The position numbers and the translations under genes were made by a program. Source: Asanoa sp. WMMD1127 (GTDB lineage: Bacteria > Actinomycetota > Actinomycetes > Mycobacteriales > Micromonosporaceae). Taken from it: DNA of 64,000 nucleotides. Under the pieces are notes generated by a model. The model was not told where the DNA came from. It saw only the letters and a list, made by a program, of their open reading frames with translations, and did not search any database. Below, in pieces: positions 34,089 to 43,359 of this stretch (the first letter of the stretch is position 1; the number at the start of each line of letters is the position of its first letter). Where the stretch lies: contig NZ_JARUBP010000001.1 of the NCBI RefSeq assembly GCF_029626225.1, positions 7,378,001 to 7,442,000 on the forward strand, written 5' to 3'.

Positions 34089-34891
34089 CGTTCGCCCTTC
34101 TCCAGCCAGTCGAGGATCGCGTCGATCGGCTCCTGCCAGCGGGCGTCGAGCATCAGGTCGTGGCCCATGCCGGGGAACAGCAGCGGCGCGCCGCCGTAGC
34201 GTCGGGCCACCGTGTCGAGCGCGGACCGCGGCACGATCCGGTCGTCGGGCGTGCCGACCACCAGCACCGGCGGGTCGCCGACCGGGTGCTCCGGCGGGCG
34301 GGCCCGCAGCAGCTCCCACTGGGCCCGTGGCGAGGCGTGGCCGACCCGTTTCGTGTAGTCGCGGGCCAGCGGCTCGGCCAGGTCGCGGCCGAACAGCTGC
34401 CGCCGGGACAGCCGCAGCCGGCCGCCGAACGCCGCGGGCAGCGTGCCGAACGGGTTGCGCCGCAGGGCCAGGCCGAGCGTGGCCCAGCCGCCGAACACCG
34501 GCGCGGCCAGTACGCCGGCCCGGGCCGGGTAGCGGGCCAGCGCGTGCGCCACGACCAGCGCGCCGGCGCCGTTGCCGACCAGCACAGCCTGGCGCGGCAG
34601 GGCGGCGGCGACCTGCACCACGTCGTGGGCGTACGCCCGCAGGGTCCCCTTCGGCGCCGGCTCGCTGCCGCCGTGGCCGCGCGGGCTGACCGCGTGCGCC
34701 ACGAAACCGCGCGTGGCGGCGTGCTCCAGCCAGTGCTCCGCGTACGCCCAGGCGCCGTGCCCGAATCCCGGCACGAACAGCACCGGCGGCTTGTCGTCGT
34801 CGGGCAGCTCGGGGGTCGCGGTGAACAGCTCACGGCGGGCCGGCGGCACGGGGTCGGCCCAGTCGCGGGTCCGGATGATCCGCACGTTCAT
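34085..34891 (-). CDS. Alpha/beta-fold hydrolase
   Basis: 268-residue serine hydrolase fold. Oxyanion-side motif VLFVPGFGHGAWAYAEHWL, with a nucleophile-elbow region reading LVGNGAGALVV: GxGxG has Asn-Gly-Ala where Gly-x-Ser-x-Gly is usual, so the nucleophilic Ser is replaced and classical esterase activity is doubtful. The acid and His are present (GTPDDRIVP; GMGHDLM). Start ATG 34891, overlapping the monooxygenase stop as ATGA, so the pair is translationally coupled. Convergent 4-bp overlap with the LacI gene. Substrate unknown. Confidence 0.85.
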   Translation of the reverse strand: MNVRIIRTRDWADPVPPARRELFTATPELPDDDKPPVLFVPGFGHGAWAYAEHWLEHAATRGFVAHAVSPRGHGGSEPAPKGTLRAYAHDVVQVAAALPRQAVLVGNGAGALVVAHALARYPARAGVLAAPVFGGWATLGLALRRNPFGTLPAAFGGRLRLSRRQLFGRDLAEPLARDYTKRVGHASPRAQWELLRARPPEHPVGDPPVLVVGTPDDRIVPRSALDTVARRYGGAPLLFPGMGHDLMLDARWQEPIDAILDWLEKGER

Positions 34892-36288
34892 CGCGCGCTC
34901 CTTGCCGTCGCGGCCGCCGGGGAGAGCTCGTCGAGGGCGCGCTGCAGCTCCCGCAGGTAGTCGACGTGGTTGACCTCGAACCAGTGCCGGGTGGAGTCCT
35001 TGACCCGGGCCCGGTTCCAGCGCTTGCCGACCTCGGCCGAGGCCCGCGACCAGAACGCCGCCGCCCGTTCGAGGTCGCGGTCGCGCAGCCGCAGCCAGCG
35101 CGCGATCAGCACCGTCTGCCAGTGCACCAGCGGGAACAGGCCGGAGTCGGGCTGCAGCAGACCGGCGACCGCGAGCGTCGGGTGCTCGCGCGGGAACGCG
35201 TGCAGATAGAGGGTGGGCCGGCCGTGCTCGTCGGCGCCGAGGATCTCGGGGGCCAGGAACTCGAACCGGGGCAGGTAGCCCGTGGCGAACACGACCAGGT
35301 CGGGCTCCACGTGCCGCCCGTCGGTCAGCTCGACCGAGCCGCGGTGGAACCGGCGTACGTCCGGCACCGGGGTGATCTTGCCGTGGCCGAGGTGGTAGAT
35401 CAGCTGGCTGTTGGCGATCGGGTGGGTCTCGAACACCTTGTGGTCGGGCTTCGGCAGACCGAACCGGGTCTGGTCGCCGACCGTGAGCCGCAGCGTCCGG
35501 GCGGCCAGCCACTGCCGCACGCCCAGCGGCACCCGGGCCGCCTGCATGCGGTCGTTGACCTGGTCGGTGGGCCGGCCGAGCAGATATTTCGGCAGGTACC
35601 AGTAGCCGCGCCGGGTCGAGTGCCAGGTCTGCGCGGCGGCCGTGGCTGCCTCGACCGCGATGTCACAGCCCGTGTTGCCGCCGCCGACCACGAGCACCTT
35701 GCGCCCGCGCAGCTCCTTGGCGTCCTTGTAGCCGGAGGCGTGCATGGTCCGGCCGCGGAACTCGTCGAGCCCCTCGTAGGCCGGCTGCTTCGGCGCCCAG
35801 TTGTGCCCGTTGGCCACCACCACCGCGAGGTAGCGGTGGATGCGCTCGGAGCCGTGGCCGCCGGTGCTGCGGGTGGTCACGTCCCAGCTCGTGTCGCCGG
35901 CCGGCTCGACCCGGACCACCTCGGTGCCGAACCAGACGTGCGGCTTGAGGTCGAAGTGGTCGGCGTAGTGCTCCAGATAGGACAGCAGCTGGCTGTGGTG
36001 CGGGTAGTCCGGCCAGCTGTCCGGCATCGGGAAGTCGGGGAACTGGGTGAACGGCTTCGACGAGATCAGATGCGTGCCGGCCGACACCGGGCTGCGGTCG
36101 TGGCGCCAGTTCCAGGCGCCGCCGACGCTGGTCTCGCGCTCGTAGCAGTCGACGCCGAAGCCGTGCTCGCGCAGGTTCTTGACGGCGGCGAGGCCGCTGG
36201 CGCCGGCGCCGATCACGCAGACGGTGTCGCGCCGGTCGTAGACCGGCCGGCCGTCACGCCAGAGGGTGGTGGAGGGGTCGGTGGACAC
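34888..36288 (-). CDS. Flavin-containing monooxygenase
   Basis: 466-residue class B FAD/NADPH monooxygenase. It has the FAD Rossmann motif VIGAGASGL, the FMO fingerprint FRGRTMHASGY (FxGxxxHxxxY) and a second Rossmann motif VVGGGNTGCD for NADPH. VVFATGYLPRFEFL is the usual C-terminal ATG-containing motif. It should hydroxylate soft nucleophiles or perform Baeyer-Villiger oxidation; the substrate is not deducible. Start GTG 36288. Operon with the downstream hydrolase-like gene through an ATGA overlap. Confidence 0.93.
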   Translation of the reverse strand: MSTDPSTTLWRDGRPVYDRRDTVCVIGAGASGLAAVKNLREHGFGVDCYERETSVGGAWNWRHDRSPVSAGTHLISSKPFTQFPDFPMPDSWPDYPHHSQLLSYLEHYADHFDLKPHVWFGTEVVRVEPAGDTSWDVTTRSTGGHGSERIHRYLAVVVANGHNWAPKQPAYEGLDEFRGRTMHASGYKDAKELRGRKVLVVGGGNTGCDIAVEAATAAAQTWHSTRRGYWYLPKYLLGRPTDQVNDRMQAARVPLGVRQWLAARTLRLTVGDQTRFGLPKPDHKVFETHPIANSQLIYHLGHGKITPVPDVRRFHRGSVELTDGRHVEPDLVVFATGYLPRFEFLAPEILGADEHGRPTLYLHAFPREHPTLAVAGLLQPDSGLFPLVHWQTVLIARWLRLRDRDLERAAAFWSRASAEVGKRWNRARVKDSTRHWFEVNHVDYLRELQRALDELSPAAATARSAR

Positions 36289-36321
36289 CGCCCGATCCTT
36301 CCGACTGCCCGCCTCTGTTGT

Positions 36322-36990
36322 CTAGTCGGGTATCACCAGATCTACGGCTATCGGCAGATGGTCGCTGGCGCGGCGGGCCACCGGTGTGTCGACCACCCGG
36401 AAGGTCGCCACCTCGATCCGCTTGTCGACGAACACCCCGTCGATCGCCCGGTGCGGGCCGGACGCCGGGTGGGTCGGCGCCGTGCCGGCGATGTGCAGCC
36501 CGTCGGCCACGGCGGCCCAGGTCGGGTCGCCCGGCTCGGCGTTGAGGTCGCCGGCCGCGACGACGGGGAGGTCCGTGCCGCGCATCTCCGCCCGCCAGGA
36601 CGCCGCCTGGATCGGCCGCACCGCCGGGTCGGTGGACAGGTGCGAGCCGGTCACCACGAACCGGGCGCCGGGCACCTCGCACGTGGCGAACACCGCGCCG
36701 CGCGCATGGTGCCCGGGCAGCACCGGGTAGCGGACGTCGCGCGTCTCCACGACCCGGACCCGCAGCGTGGTCAGCACCAGGTTGCCCAGCGACCAGAGCC
36801 CGCCGCCGCCGACCACCATGCGCAGCCGGTCGGCCAGGGCCGCGTTCTTCTGCCGCCACCGGAACCGCCGCGCCCCCTCCTGCACGACGAGCACGTCGGG
36901 GGCCAGGTCGGCGACCACGGCGGCGAGCGCGCCGAGGTCGTCCTTGAAGCTGTGGATGTTGTACGAGACGACCCGCACCCGCGCCGTCAT
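36322..36990 (-). CDS. Endonuclease/exonuclease/phosphatase family protein
   Basis: 222-residue metal-dependent phosphodiesterase fold. Motifs: VVSYNIHSF (Asn), LVVQEG (metal Glu), GSHLS, AAGDLNAEP (the DxN pair) and SDHLPI (catalytic Asp-His). No signal peptide or membrane helix, so probably cytoplasmic. Whether it acts on nucleic acid, inositol phosphates or lipids cannot be told. Start ATG 36990, overlapping the glucokinase stop as ATGA. The same gene order (EEP protein next to ROK glucokinase and SRPBCC protein) is, as I recall, common in streptomycetes. Confidence 0.9.
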   Translation of the reverse strand: MTARVRVVSYNIHSFKDDLGALAAVVADLAPDVLVVQEGARRFRWRQKNAALADRLRMVVGGGGLWSLGNLVLTTLRVRVVETRDVRYPVLPGHHARGAVFATCEVPGARFVVTGSHLSTDPAVRPIQAASWRAEMRGTDLPVVAAGDLNAEPGDPTWAAVADGLHIAGTAPTHPASGPHRAIDGVFVDKRIEVATFRVVDTPVARRASDHLPIAVDLVIPD

Positions 36991-37934
36991 CGGCGGCGGG
37001 CCAGGTCGGCGGCGCCCACGACGCCGGCGCCGTTGCCCAGCTTGGCGACCCGGAGGTCGGCGACCGGCCAGCGGCCGCGCTGGGCGAGGGACTCCTGGTA
37101 GGAGGCCAGGGCCGGGCCCATCAGCAGCTCGCCGGCCTCGACCACGCCGCCGCCGACGACCAGCACCTGCGGGTCGAGCACCTGCACCATGTCGGCCAGC
37201 CCCATGCCGAGCCACGTGCCGATCTGGGCGAACGCGTCGCGGGACACCTCGTCGCCGGCGCGGGCGGCCGCGGTGACCATCGGCCCGTTGACCCGGTCGG
37301 GGTCGCCGCCGGCCAGGCCGAGCAGCCGCTGCGCCCGCTGCGGCTCCTGGCGCGCCCCGGCCCGGGCGAACCGGACGAGCGCGTTGCCGCTGGCGTACTG
37401 CTCGATGCAGCCGAGCCGGCCGCAGCCGCACTGGTGGCCGCCCGGCACCAGGCCCATGTGGCCGAGCTCCGCCGCGATGCCGCTGGTGCCGCGGACGAGC
37501 TCGCCGCCGAGCACGATCGCCCCGCCGACCCCGGTGCCGATCGTGAACATCACCATGGAGTCCTCGGCGTCGTGCGCCGCGCCGAACCGGAACTCGGCCC
37601 AGGCCGCCGCGTTGGCGTCGTTCTCGACGATGACCGGCAGGCCGACCTTGTCGCTGACGTAGGCCCGCAGCGGCTCGTCGCGCCAGGCGATGTTGGGCGC
37701 GAACAGCACGGTCGACCGGGTCGCGTCGATCCAGCCGGCCGCGCCGATCCCGACCGCGTCCGCCGGGTGGGCGGCCGCGAGCTCGACCGCGACCTCGACG
37801 ATCGTGTCCCTGGTCCGCGCGACGTCGTCGGCCGGCGTGTCGCGCCGGACGGTCGCCACGACGGCGCCGTTCTCGTCGACCACCCCACCGGCGACCTTGG
37901 TGCCCCCGACGTCGACTCCGATGGTCAGCCCCAC
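36987..37934 (-). CDS. ROK-family glucokinase
   Basis: 315-residue cytoplasmic sugar kinase converting glucose to glucose 6-phosphate. ATP-binding start LTIGVDVGGTKVAGGVVDENG, catalytic VENDANAAAWAE and the ROK zinc motif CGCGRLGCIEQYASG are all present. Start GTG 37934, preceded by GAGGGGAG; the frame continues to 38279 but overlaps the next gene. In streptomycetes the equivalent GlkA mediates carbon catabolite repression, which would link it to the nearby glucan regulon; this is inference. Confidence 0.94.
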   Translation of the reverse strand: MGLTIGVDVGGTKVAGGVVDENGAVVATVRRDTPADDVARTRDTIVEVAVELAAAHPADAVGIGAAGWIDATRSTVLFAPNIAWRDEPLRAYVSDKVGLPVIVENDANAAAWAEFRFGAAHDAEDSMVMFTIGTGVGGAIVLGGELVRGTSGIAAELGHMGLVPGGHQCGCGRLGCIEQYASGNALVRFARAGARQEPQRAQRLLGLAGGDPDRVNGPMVTAAARAGDEVSRDAFAQIGTWLGMGLADMVQVLDPQVLVVGGGVVEAGELLMGPALASYQESLAQRGRWPVADLRVAKLGNGAGVVGAADLARRR

Positions 37935-37977
37935 GGCTGCCGCTCCCCTCTGCTGTGCTGACCGGACGAGACGAGCC

Positions 37978-38589
37978 TCAGGCGTCGTCGTCCGACCGTG
38001 GCGCCGGTGGCGCCGTGCGCTTGACGGCCTTGCGGGCCATCGGCTTCCTGGGTGGCGGCGGGACATCGTCGTCGGCCGCCCGGTCCGCGGCGGTGGCCGC
38101 CGCCCAGACGTCACCGGCCGCGGGGGCCGGAGCGACATCATCGCGGGTACGGGTGGCCGCGCGCCAGATCTCGTCGTCGGAGAACCGGGGGGCCGGGGCG
38201 GCCGGCGGCTGCGGCTCGCGCACGGCGGTCGAGCTGTTGACGGCGCGGAGCAGGCTGGCCACCCCGGCCGCGAAGTCACCGGCGCCGGTCGCGAGCCGCT
38301 CGGCGAACTCGGGGCTCGGGTCGCGCAGCGCGACGATCACCCGGCAGATCGGGCAGACACAGCACTCCGCGCTGCCCGTGGCGACGGCGTGACCACCGGG
38401 CGCCGTACCCCCGGAAGAGTGACGGTCCCCGCCGAAGGCGCTGCCCAGCACGTCGGTCAGCTGCCCGAGCGCGCCCAGGCCGGAGGCGAGGCCGGGGCCG
38501 TCACCGGCGCGGCGGGCCATGGCGAGCACGGAGGCGACGAGGCGCTCGGCCTCGCCACGGGCGGAGGATGGGTCGGGCTGCGGTGCCAT
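37978..38589 (-). CDS. Hypothetical protein with CxxC pair (possibly DUF5304)
   Basis: 203 residues. The N-terminal half is Ala/Gly-rich and helical. A short cysteine cluster CCVCPICRVI lies at about residue 75 and could bind a metal. RFSDDEIWRAATRTRDDV precedes a Pro/Arg/Lys-rich basic tail ending PRSDDDA. The position between a ROK glucokinase and an SRPBCC gene matches the actinobacterial DUF5304 family, but I cannot confirm that from sequence alone. Start ATG 38589 with GAGGAA 7 nt upstream. Confidence 0.75.
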   Translation of the reverse strand: MAPQPDPSSARGEAERLVASVLAMARRAGDGPGLASGLGALGQLTDVLGSAFGGDRHSSGGTAPGGHAVATGSAECCVCPICRVIVALRDPSPEFAERLATGAGDFAAGVASLLRAVNSSTAVREPQPPAAPAPRFSDDEIWRAATRTRDDVAPAPAAGDVWAAATAADRAADDDVPPPPRKPMARKAVKRTAPPAPRSDDDA

Positions 38590-38612
38590 CGGGCGTTCCT
38601 CGGTTCGGTGTG

Positions 38613-39068
38613 TCACGGGTGTGGGTAGAGCGACTCGACCCGGGCCTTGAGCTGCTTGAGCGCGGCATCCATGATCATCTTCTCGGCCTTCTTGCGGAAC
38701 ATGCCCAGCATGCCCACCGCCAGCTCGACCTCGAGCGTGTAGGTCACCACGCTGCCACCGTCGGCGGCCGGATCGATGTCGTAGGAGCCGTTCTGTGTCT
38801 TCTGCATCTTCGACGGCGCCACGAGATGCCATTCGATGCGCGAGATGTCCTCGGCGTACTCGTATTGGAGGGTGTATTCGTCCATCAGCACGCCGGCGTC
38901 GATGACGAACCGGACCTGGCTCGCGTAGCCGTCCTCGTATTCCTCGACCACTTCCGCCGACTGCATCGCCGTGGTCCACTCCGGGTAACGCACGAAGTCG
39001 CAGATCACCGCCGCGACCTGGGCCGGGGTGGCGTCGATCTCGATCGACTGGGTGGAGGAGTCCGCCAT
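38613..39068 (-). CDS. SRPBCC family (polyketide cyclase/START-like) protein
   Basis: 151-residue lipid- or ligand-binding helix-grip protein, a likely homologue of M. tuberculosis Rv2185c. It begins MADSSTQSIEIDATPAQVAA and continues with VICDFVRYPEWTTAMQSAEV, the canonical SRPBCC N-terminus. YASQVRFVIDAGVLMDEYTL forms the strands, and a long amphipathic C-terminal helix (KKAEKMIMDAALKQLKARV) closes the cavity. Start ATG 39068; upstream frame to 39425 overlaps the divergent ligase gene. Ligand unknown. Confidence 0.9.
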   Translation of the reverse strand: MADSSTQSIEIDATPAQVAAVICDFVRYPEWTTAMQSAEVVEEYEDGYASQVRFVIDAGVLMDEYTLQYEYAEDISRIEWHLVAPSKMQKTQNGSYDIDPAADGGSVVTYTLEVELAVGMLGMFRKKAEKMIMDAALKQLKARVESLYPHP

Positions 39069-39189
39069 GTGGGGCAGGCTACCTCTTTCGCCGCCGCCGA
39101 CCGGATGACGGCTCGCTCGTCCCCCGGATTGGACTCCGCGTCGATACGGGTAGGTTGCATTTAGCTGATCGCGTTCTGTAGGAGGCCAG

Positions 39190-40983
39190 GTGCGCGAATT
39201 CTCCGTACCCCCGGTCGTGACGGTCGGGGACGCGGCCAATCTGACCGACCCGGTGTGGGACAACGCCGCCGAGGCGCCCGACGCCGTGCAGTTCCGGCGC
39301 CGCCGGGACGGCGCGTGGGTCGACGTCACGTGCGGCCAGTTCCGCGACGAGGTCGTCGCGCTGGCCCGCGGCCTGGTCGCCGCCGGCGTCCAGCCCGGCG
39401 CCCGGGTGGGGCTGATGAGCCGCACGCGGTACGAGTGGACGCTGGTCGACTACGCCATCTGGGCGGTCGGGGCGGTCACCGTCCCGGTCTACGAGACGTC
39501 GAGCGCCGAGCAGGTGCGCTGGATCCTCGAGGACTCGGGCGCGGTCGCGCTGTTCGTCGAGACCGACGCGCACCAGCTGATGGTCGCCGGGGTGCGGGGC
39601 GAGCTGACCGCGCTGACCGACGTGTGGCAGATCGACTCGGAGGACCTCGACGCGTTGCGCCAGCGGGGCGCGACGGTCGACGCCGCGGTGATCGACGAGC
39701 AGCGGCGCACCTCGACCGCCGACGACGTCGCCACGATCATCTACACGAGCGGCACGACCGGCCGGCCCAAGGGCTGCGTGCTGACCCACCGCAACCTGCT
39801 CTCCGACATCGCCAACGCGGTGCCGGTGCTGCCCGACCTGTTCCACCAGGGCGCCTCGACGCTGCTGTTCCTCCCCCTCGCGCACTCCTTCGCCCGCCTC
39901 ATCCAGATCGGCATGGTGCAGGCCCGCGCCACCATGGGGCACCTCGCCGACACGAAGACCCTGGTCGACGACCTCAAGGAGTTCCAGCCGACGTTCCTGC
40001 TCTCCGTGCCGCGGGTGTTCGAGAAGGTGCACACCGCGGCCAAGCAGCGGGCGACGGCCGACGGCAAGGGCGGCATCTTCGCCAAGGCCGAGCAGACGGC
40101 GATCGCGTACTCGACCGCGCTCGACGGCGACGGGCCCGGGCTCGGCCTGCGGATGCAGCACGCCCTCTACGACAAGCTGGTCTACGGCAAGCTGCGGGCG
40201 GCGCTGGGCGGCAAGTGCACGCGGGCCATCTCCGGCGGCGCGCCGCTGGGCGCCCGGCTCGCCCACTTCTTCCGCGGCATCGGCGTCGCCGTCTACGAGG
40301 GCTACGGCCTGACCGAGACGTCACCGGCGGTGGCCGTCAACCTGGAGAGCGCCACCCGGATCGGCACCGTCGGCCGGCCGCTGCCCGGCGTCACCGTGCG
40401 GGTCGCCGACGACAACGAGATCCTGGTCAAGGGTCCGCTCGTGTTCAAGGAATACTGGCGCAACCCCGCGGCGACGGCCGAGGTGCTCGACGACGACGGC
40501 TGGTTCGCCACCGGTGACCTGGGCCGGCTCGACGACGACGGCTTCCTGTCGATCACCGGCCGCAAGAAGGAGATCATCGTCACCGCGGCCGGCAAGAACG
40601 TCGCCCCGGCGGTGCTCGAGGACCGGATCCGCGCCCACCACCTGGTCAGCCAGGCGATGGTGATCGGCGACCGCGAGCGGTTCATCGCCGCCCTGGTCAC
40701 CGTCGACGAGGAGGCGCTCCCCCGCTGGCTCGAGTCGGCCGGGCTGCCGGCCGACACCCCGCTCGAGAAGCTGCGCACCGACGAGCGCCTGCGGGCCGAC
40801 ATCCAGTCCGCGATCGACGACGCCAACCAGGCCGTCTCGCAAGCCGAGGCGATAAAGGAGTTCCGCATCCTGCCCGCCGACTTCACCGAGGCGACCGGCG
40901 AGCTGACGCCGTCGCTCAAGGTCAAGCGGGCCGTGGTGCTCAAGGCACACCAGGACGTCGTGGACGAGATCTATCGCCGATGA
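39190..40983 (+). CDS. Long-chain fatty acid-CoA ligase (FadD15-like)
   Basis: 597-residue ATP-dependent acyl-CoA synthetase activating fatty acids through acyl-AMP. AMP-binding signature TIIYTSGTTGRPKG; GYGLTETSPAV; GWFATGDLGRLDDDGFLSITGRKKE, the A8 hinge; no clear membrane segment. Length and context fit M. tuberculosis Rv2187 (fadD15), which is also near the SRPBCC and PimB genes. Start GTG 39190 with TAGGAGG 5 nt upstream. Its stop overlaps the sensor kinase start by 4 bp, so lipid activation and the two-component system are translationally linked. Confidence 0.95.
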   Translation: MREFSVPPVVTVGDAANLTDPVWDNAAEAPDAVQFRRRRDGAWVDVTCGQFRDEVVALARGLVAAGVQPGARVGLMSRTRYEWTLVDYAIWAVGAVTVPVYETSSAEQVRWILEDSGAVALFVETDAHQLMVAGVRGELTALTDVWQIDSEDLDALRQRGATVDAAVIDEQRRTSTADDVATIIYTSGTTGRPKGCVLTHRNLLSDIANAVPVLPDLFHQGASTLLFLPLAHSFARLIQIGMVQARATMGHLADTKTLVDDLKEFQPTFLLSVPRVFEKVHTAAKQRATADGKGGIFAKAEQTAIAYSTALDGDGPGLGLRMQHALYDKLVYGKLRAALGGKCTRAISGGAPLGARLAHFFRGIGVAVYEGYGLTETSPAVAVNLESATRIGTVGRPLPGVTVRVADDNEILVKGPLVFKEYWRNPAATAEVLDDDGWFATGDLGRLDDDGFLSITGRKKEIIVTAAGKNVAPAVLEDRIRAHHLVSQAMVIGDRERFIAALVTVDEEALPRWLESAGLPADTPLEKLRTDERLRADIQSAIDDANQAVSQAEAIKEFRILPADFTEATGELTPSLKVKRAVVLKAHQDVVDEIYRR

Positions 40984-42683
40984 ACCCCGAGGCGCCCACC
41001 CCCACCCCGATCCGCGCCCACCCGCTCGCCGTGGCGGCGCGCATCGTGATGCTCGCGCTCGTCGCCGTCCTGATCCTGCTCACCACGCAACAGCTGGAGC
41101 AGCTCTGGTGGGTGGCGCTGCTGATCGTGGCCGGGCTGCCGGCCGTGATCGCGCCCCGGCACGCGGTGCTGGCGCCGCTCGGGCGGTTCGCCGAGGTGAT
41201 CGTGGTGGGCATCGGCGCCAGCCAGGTCGCCGAGCACACCGCCGGCAACACGCTGGGCCAGGGCATCGGGGCGTCGGCGCTGCTGCCCTACCTGTCGGTG
41301 CCGCTGACCGTCACCGCGCTGCGCCGGCGCTCCCGGGAGAGCGCGGCGCTGCTCGGCGTGGCCACGCTGGCGCTGGTCGTCGGCGGCGCGATCAGCTCGA
41401 CCGGCGGCGACCCGCTCATCGGCAACCCGTTCTATCTCGTCGTCTGCGCGCAGTGGCTGATCCTGGCCTCGCTCGGCACCCTCGCCGCGTCGACCCTGCA
41501 GCGGATCATGCAGCAGCGGGGAGAGGCGGGACGACCCCAGCCGTACGCCGAGGCGACCCGGCTGTTGACCCAGCTGCGCAGCGTCGCCCGGCAGCTTCCG
41601 GGCGCCACCCTCGACCCCGGCGGCATCTCCGAACACCTCGTCGAGGAGCTGCGCGGGGTGGCCCGGGCCGACCGGGCGGCGGTGCTCTCCGCCAGCGGCG
41701 GCGGCCGGCTCGTGGTGCTCGCCCAGGCCGGTGTCGACCGGGTCGACTGGGAGACGAGCCTCGACGCCGACTCCGCGATCGCCGAGGCGTGGGCCAGCCA
41801 GCAGCCCTACACGGCCAGCCGGTCGCAGGCCCGCTCGCACCGGAGGGGTGACGTTTCGGCGCTGGTGGTGCCTTTGGTGGCGGGTGTGCGTACCGTCGGA
41901 TTGGTGATCATCGAGGCCGACGTGGCCGGCGCCTATCCCCCGCCCGTGGTGCAGGAGGTGACCGCGCTGACCGGTCCCGCCGCGCTGCGGCTGGAGGCGG
42001 CGCTGCTCTTCGACGAGGTCCGGTCCCTGGCCACCAACGAGGAACGGCAGCGGCTCGCCCGGGAGATCCACGACGGGGTCGCGCAGGAGCTCGTCATGGT
42101 CGGCTACGGGATCGACAACGCGCTCGCGACGCTGCCCGACGACGCCAAGGAGACGGCCGAGGAGCTGCGTACGCTGCGCGGCGAGGTCACCCGGGTGATC
42201 ACGGAGCTGCGGCTGTCGCTCTTCGAGCTGCGCTCGGAGGTCGACCGGCAGGGTGGCCTGGCCGCGGCGATCTCCGAGTACGCGCGGACGGTCGGCGCGT
42301 CCGGCGGGCTGCGGGTGCACGTCACGCTCGACGAGTCGACGGCCCGGCTCCCCGCCGCCACCGAGGCCGAGCTGCTCCGGATCGCCCAGGAGGCGATCAC
42401 CAACGCCCGAAAACACGCCGGAGCGACTAACCTGTGGGTCTCGTGTTCCATCGATCCCCCGTACGCCCAGATCGAAGTGTCGGATGACGGTCAGGGCATC
42501 GCTGACCAGCGGCCGGACGGCCGCTACGGCCTTGCGATCATGGCGGAGAGAGCGGAACGTATCCGAGGCCGGTTGGAGATCAGTCCGCGGAGTCCGTCCG
42601 GCACGACCGTGGCGGTGGTAGTCGGCACGTCACCGCGGCGCGATAGCGTGCGCGACAGCGTCACCGCATCAGAAGGGGAGTAA
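40980..42683 (+). CDS. NarL-type sensor histidine kinase with GAF domain
   Basis: 567-residue membrane kinase. Five or so N-terminal helices (residues 18-165) are followed by a GAF domain (about 215-335), then a HisKA_3 domain with phospho-His364 in RLAREIHDGVAQEL. A HATPase_c domain follows (EAITNARKHAG N-box; DDGQGI; GRYGLAIMAERAERI). The extracellular loops are short, so the signal is probably sensed in the membrane or by GAF. ATGA overlap with the ligase upstream, and the response regulator starts 7 bp downstream: a single operon. Confidence 0.94.
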   Translation: MNPEAPTPTPIRAHPLAVAARIVMLALVAVLILLTTQQLEQLWWVALLIVAGLPAVIAPRHAVLAPLGRFAEVIVVGIGASQVAEHTAGNTLGQGIGASALLPYLSVPLTVTALRRRSRESAALLGVATLALVVGGAISSTGGDPLIGNPFYLVVCAQWLILASLGTLAASTLQRIMQQRGEAGRPQPYAEATRLLTQLRSVARQLPGATLDPGGISEHLVEELRGVARADRAAVLSASGGGRLVVLAQAGVDRVDWETSLDADSAIAEAWASQQPYTASRSQARSHRRGDVSALVVPLVAGVRTVGLVIIEADVAGAYPPPVVQEVTALTGPAALRLEAALLFDEVRSLATNEERQRLAREIHDGVAQELVMVGYGIDNALATLPDDAKETAEELRTLRGEVTRVITELRLSLFELRSEVDRQGGLAAAISEYARTVGASGGLRVHVTLDESTARLPAATEAELLRIAQEAITNARKHAGATNLWVSCSIDPPYAQIEVSDDGQGIADQRPDGRYGLAIMAERAERIRGRLEISPRSPSGTTVAVVVGTSPRRDSVRDSVTASEGE

Positions 42684-42690
42684 CCCGAGC

Positions 42691-43359
42691 ATGACGACCA
42701 GCCCATCGCCGACCACGCGCACCAAGGTCCTCCTGGTCGACGATCACGACCTGATCCGTAAGGGCCTGCGGCACGCGTTCGAGCGCGACCGCCAGTTCGA
42801 GGTCGTGGGCGAGGCCGCCACCGCAGCCGAGGGAGTGCGCCAGGCGGGCGCCCTCCAGCCCGACGTCGTGATCATGGACCTGCGGCTCCCCGACGGCAGC
42901 GGCCTCGAGGCCACCCGCGCCCTGCGCAAGTCGAGCGCGACGATGGGCATCGTGGTGCTGACCATGTACGCGGGCGACGACCAGCTCTTCGGCGCCCTCG
43001 AGGCGGGCGCGAGCGCGTTCGTCCCGAAGACCGCCCCGGCCGACGAGGTCGTGGCCGCCGCCCGCCACGCGGCGTCGTCCCCGTCCGCGTTCACGGCCGC
43101 CGACCTGGCCGAGGCGATGAAGCGCCGGCTCGCCCCCTCCGGCCCGCAGCTCTCGCCCCGCGAGGGCCAGGTGCTCCGCCTGCTGGCCGACGGCATGTCG
43201 GTCGCCGGGATCGCCAAGCAGCTCTTCGTCAGCGAGTCGACGGCCAAGACCCACATCTCGAAGCTCTACGAGAAGCTGGGCGCCGCCAACCGGGCCCAGG
43301 CCCTGATGACGGCCCTGCGGCTGGGTCTACTCGAAGCCCCCGACGCCCCCAAGTTCTAG
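42691..43359 (+). CDS. NarL/FixJ-type response regulator
   Basis: 222-residue DNA-binding partner of the preceding kinase. The receiver domain has Asp63 as phospho-acceptor (VVIMDLRLPDGSG), acidic pair DDHD and Lys in FVPKTAP. The LuxR-type HTH is at about 155-220 (SPREGQVLRLLADGMSVAGI; VSESTAKTHISKLYEKLGA). Start ATG 42691. Third gene of the ligase-kinase-regulator operon. Its stop overlaps the convergent thioredoxin gene by 4 bp. Targets unknown. Confidence 0.95.
   Translation: MTTSPSPTTRTKVLLVDDHDLIRKGLRHAFERDRQFEVVGEAATAAEGVRQAGALQPDVVIMDLRLPDGSGLEATRALRKSSATMGIVVLTMYAGDDQLFGALEAGASAFVPKTAPADEVVAAARHAASSPSAFTAADLAEAMKRRLAPSGPQLSPREGQVLRLLADGMSVAGIAKQLFVSESTAKTHISKLYEKLGAANRAQALMTALRLGLLEAPDAPKF

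Noticed and set aside
35000-37101. Long plus-strand frame opposite the monooxygenase and EEP genes
   Set aside because: Antisense to two genes with clear catalytic motifs; its sequence is low-complexity.
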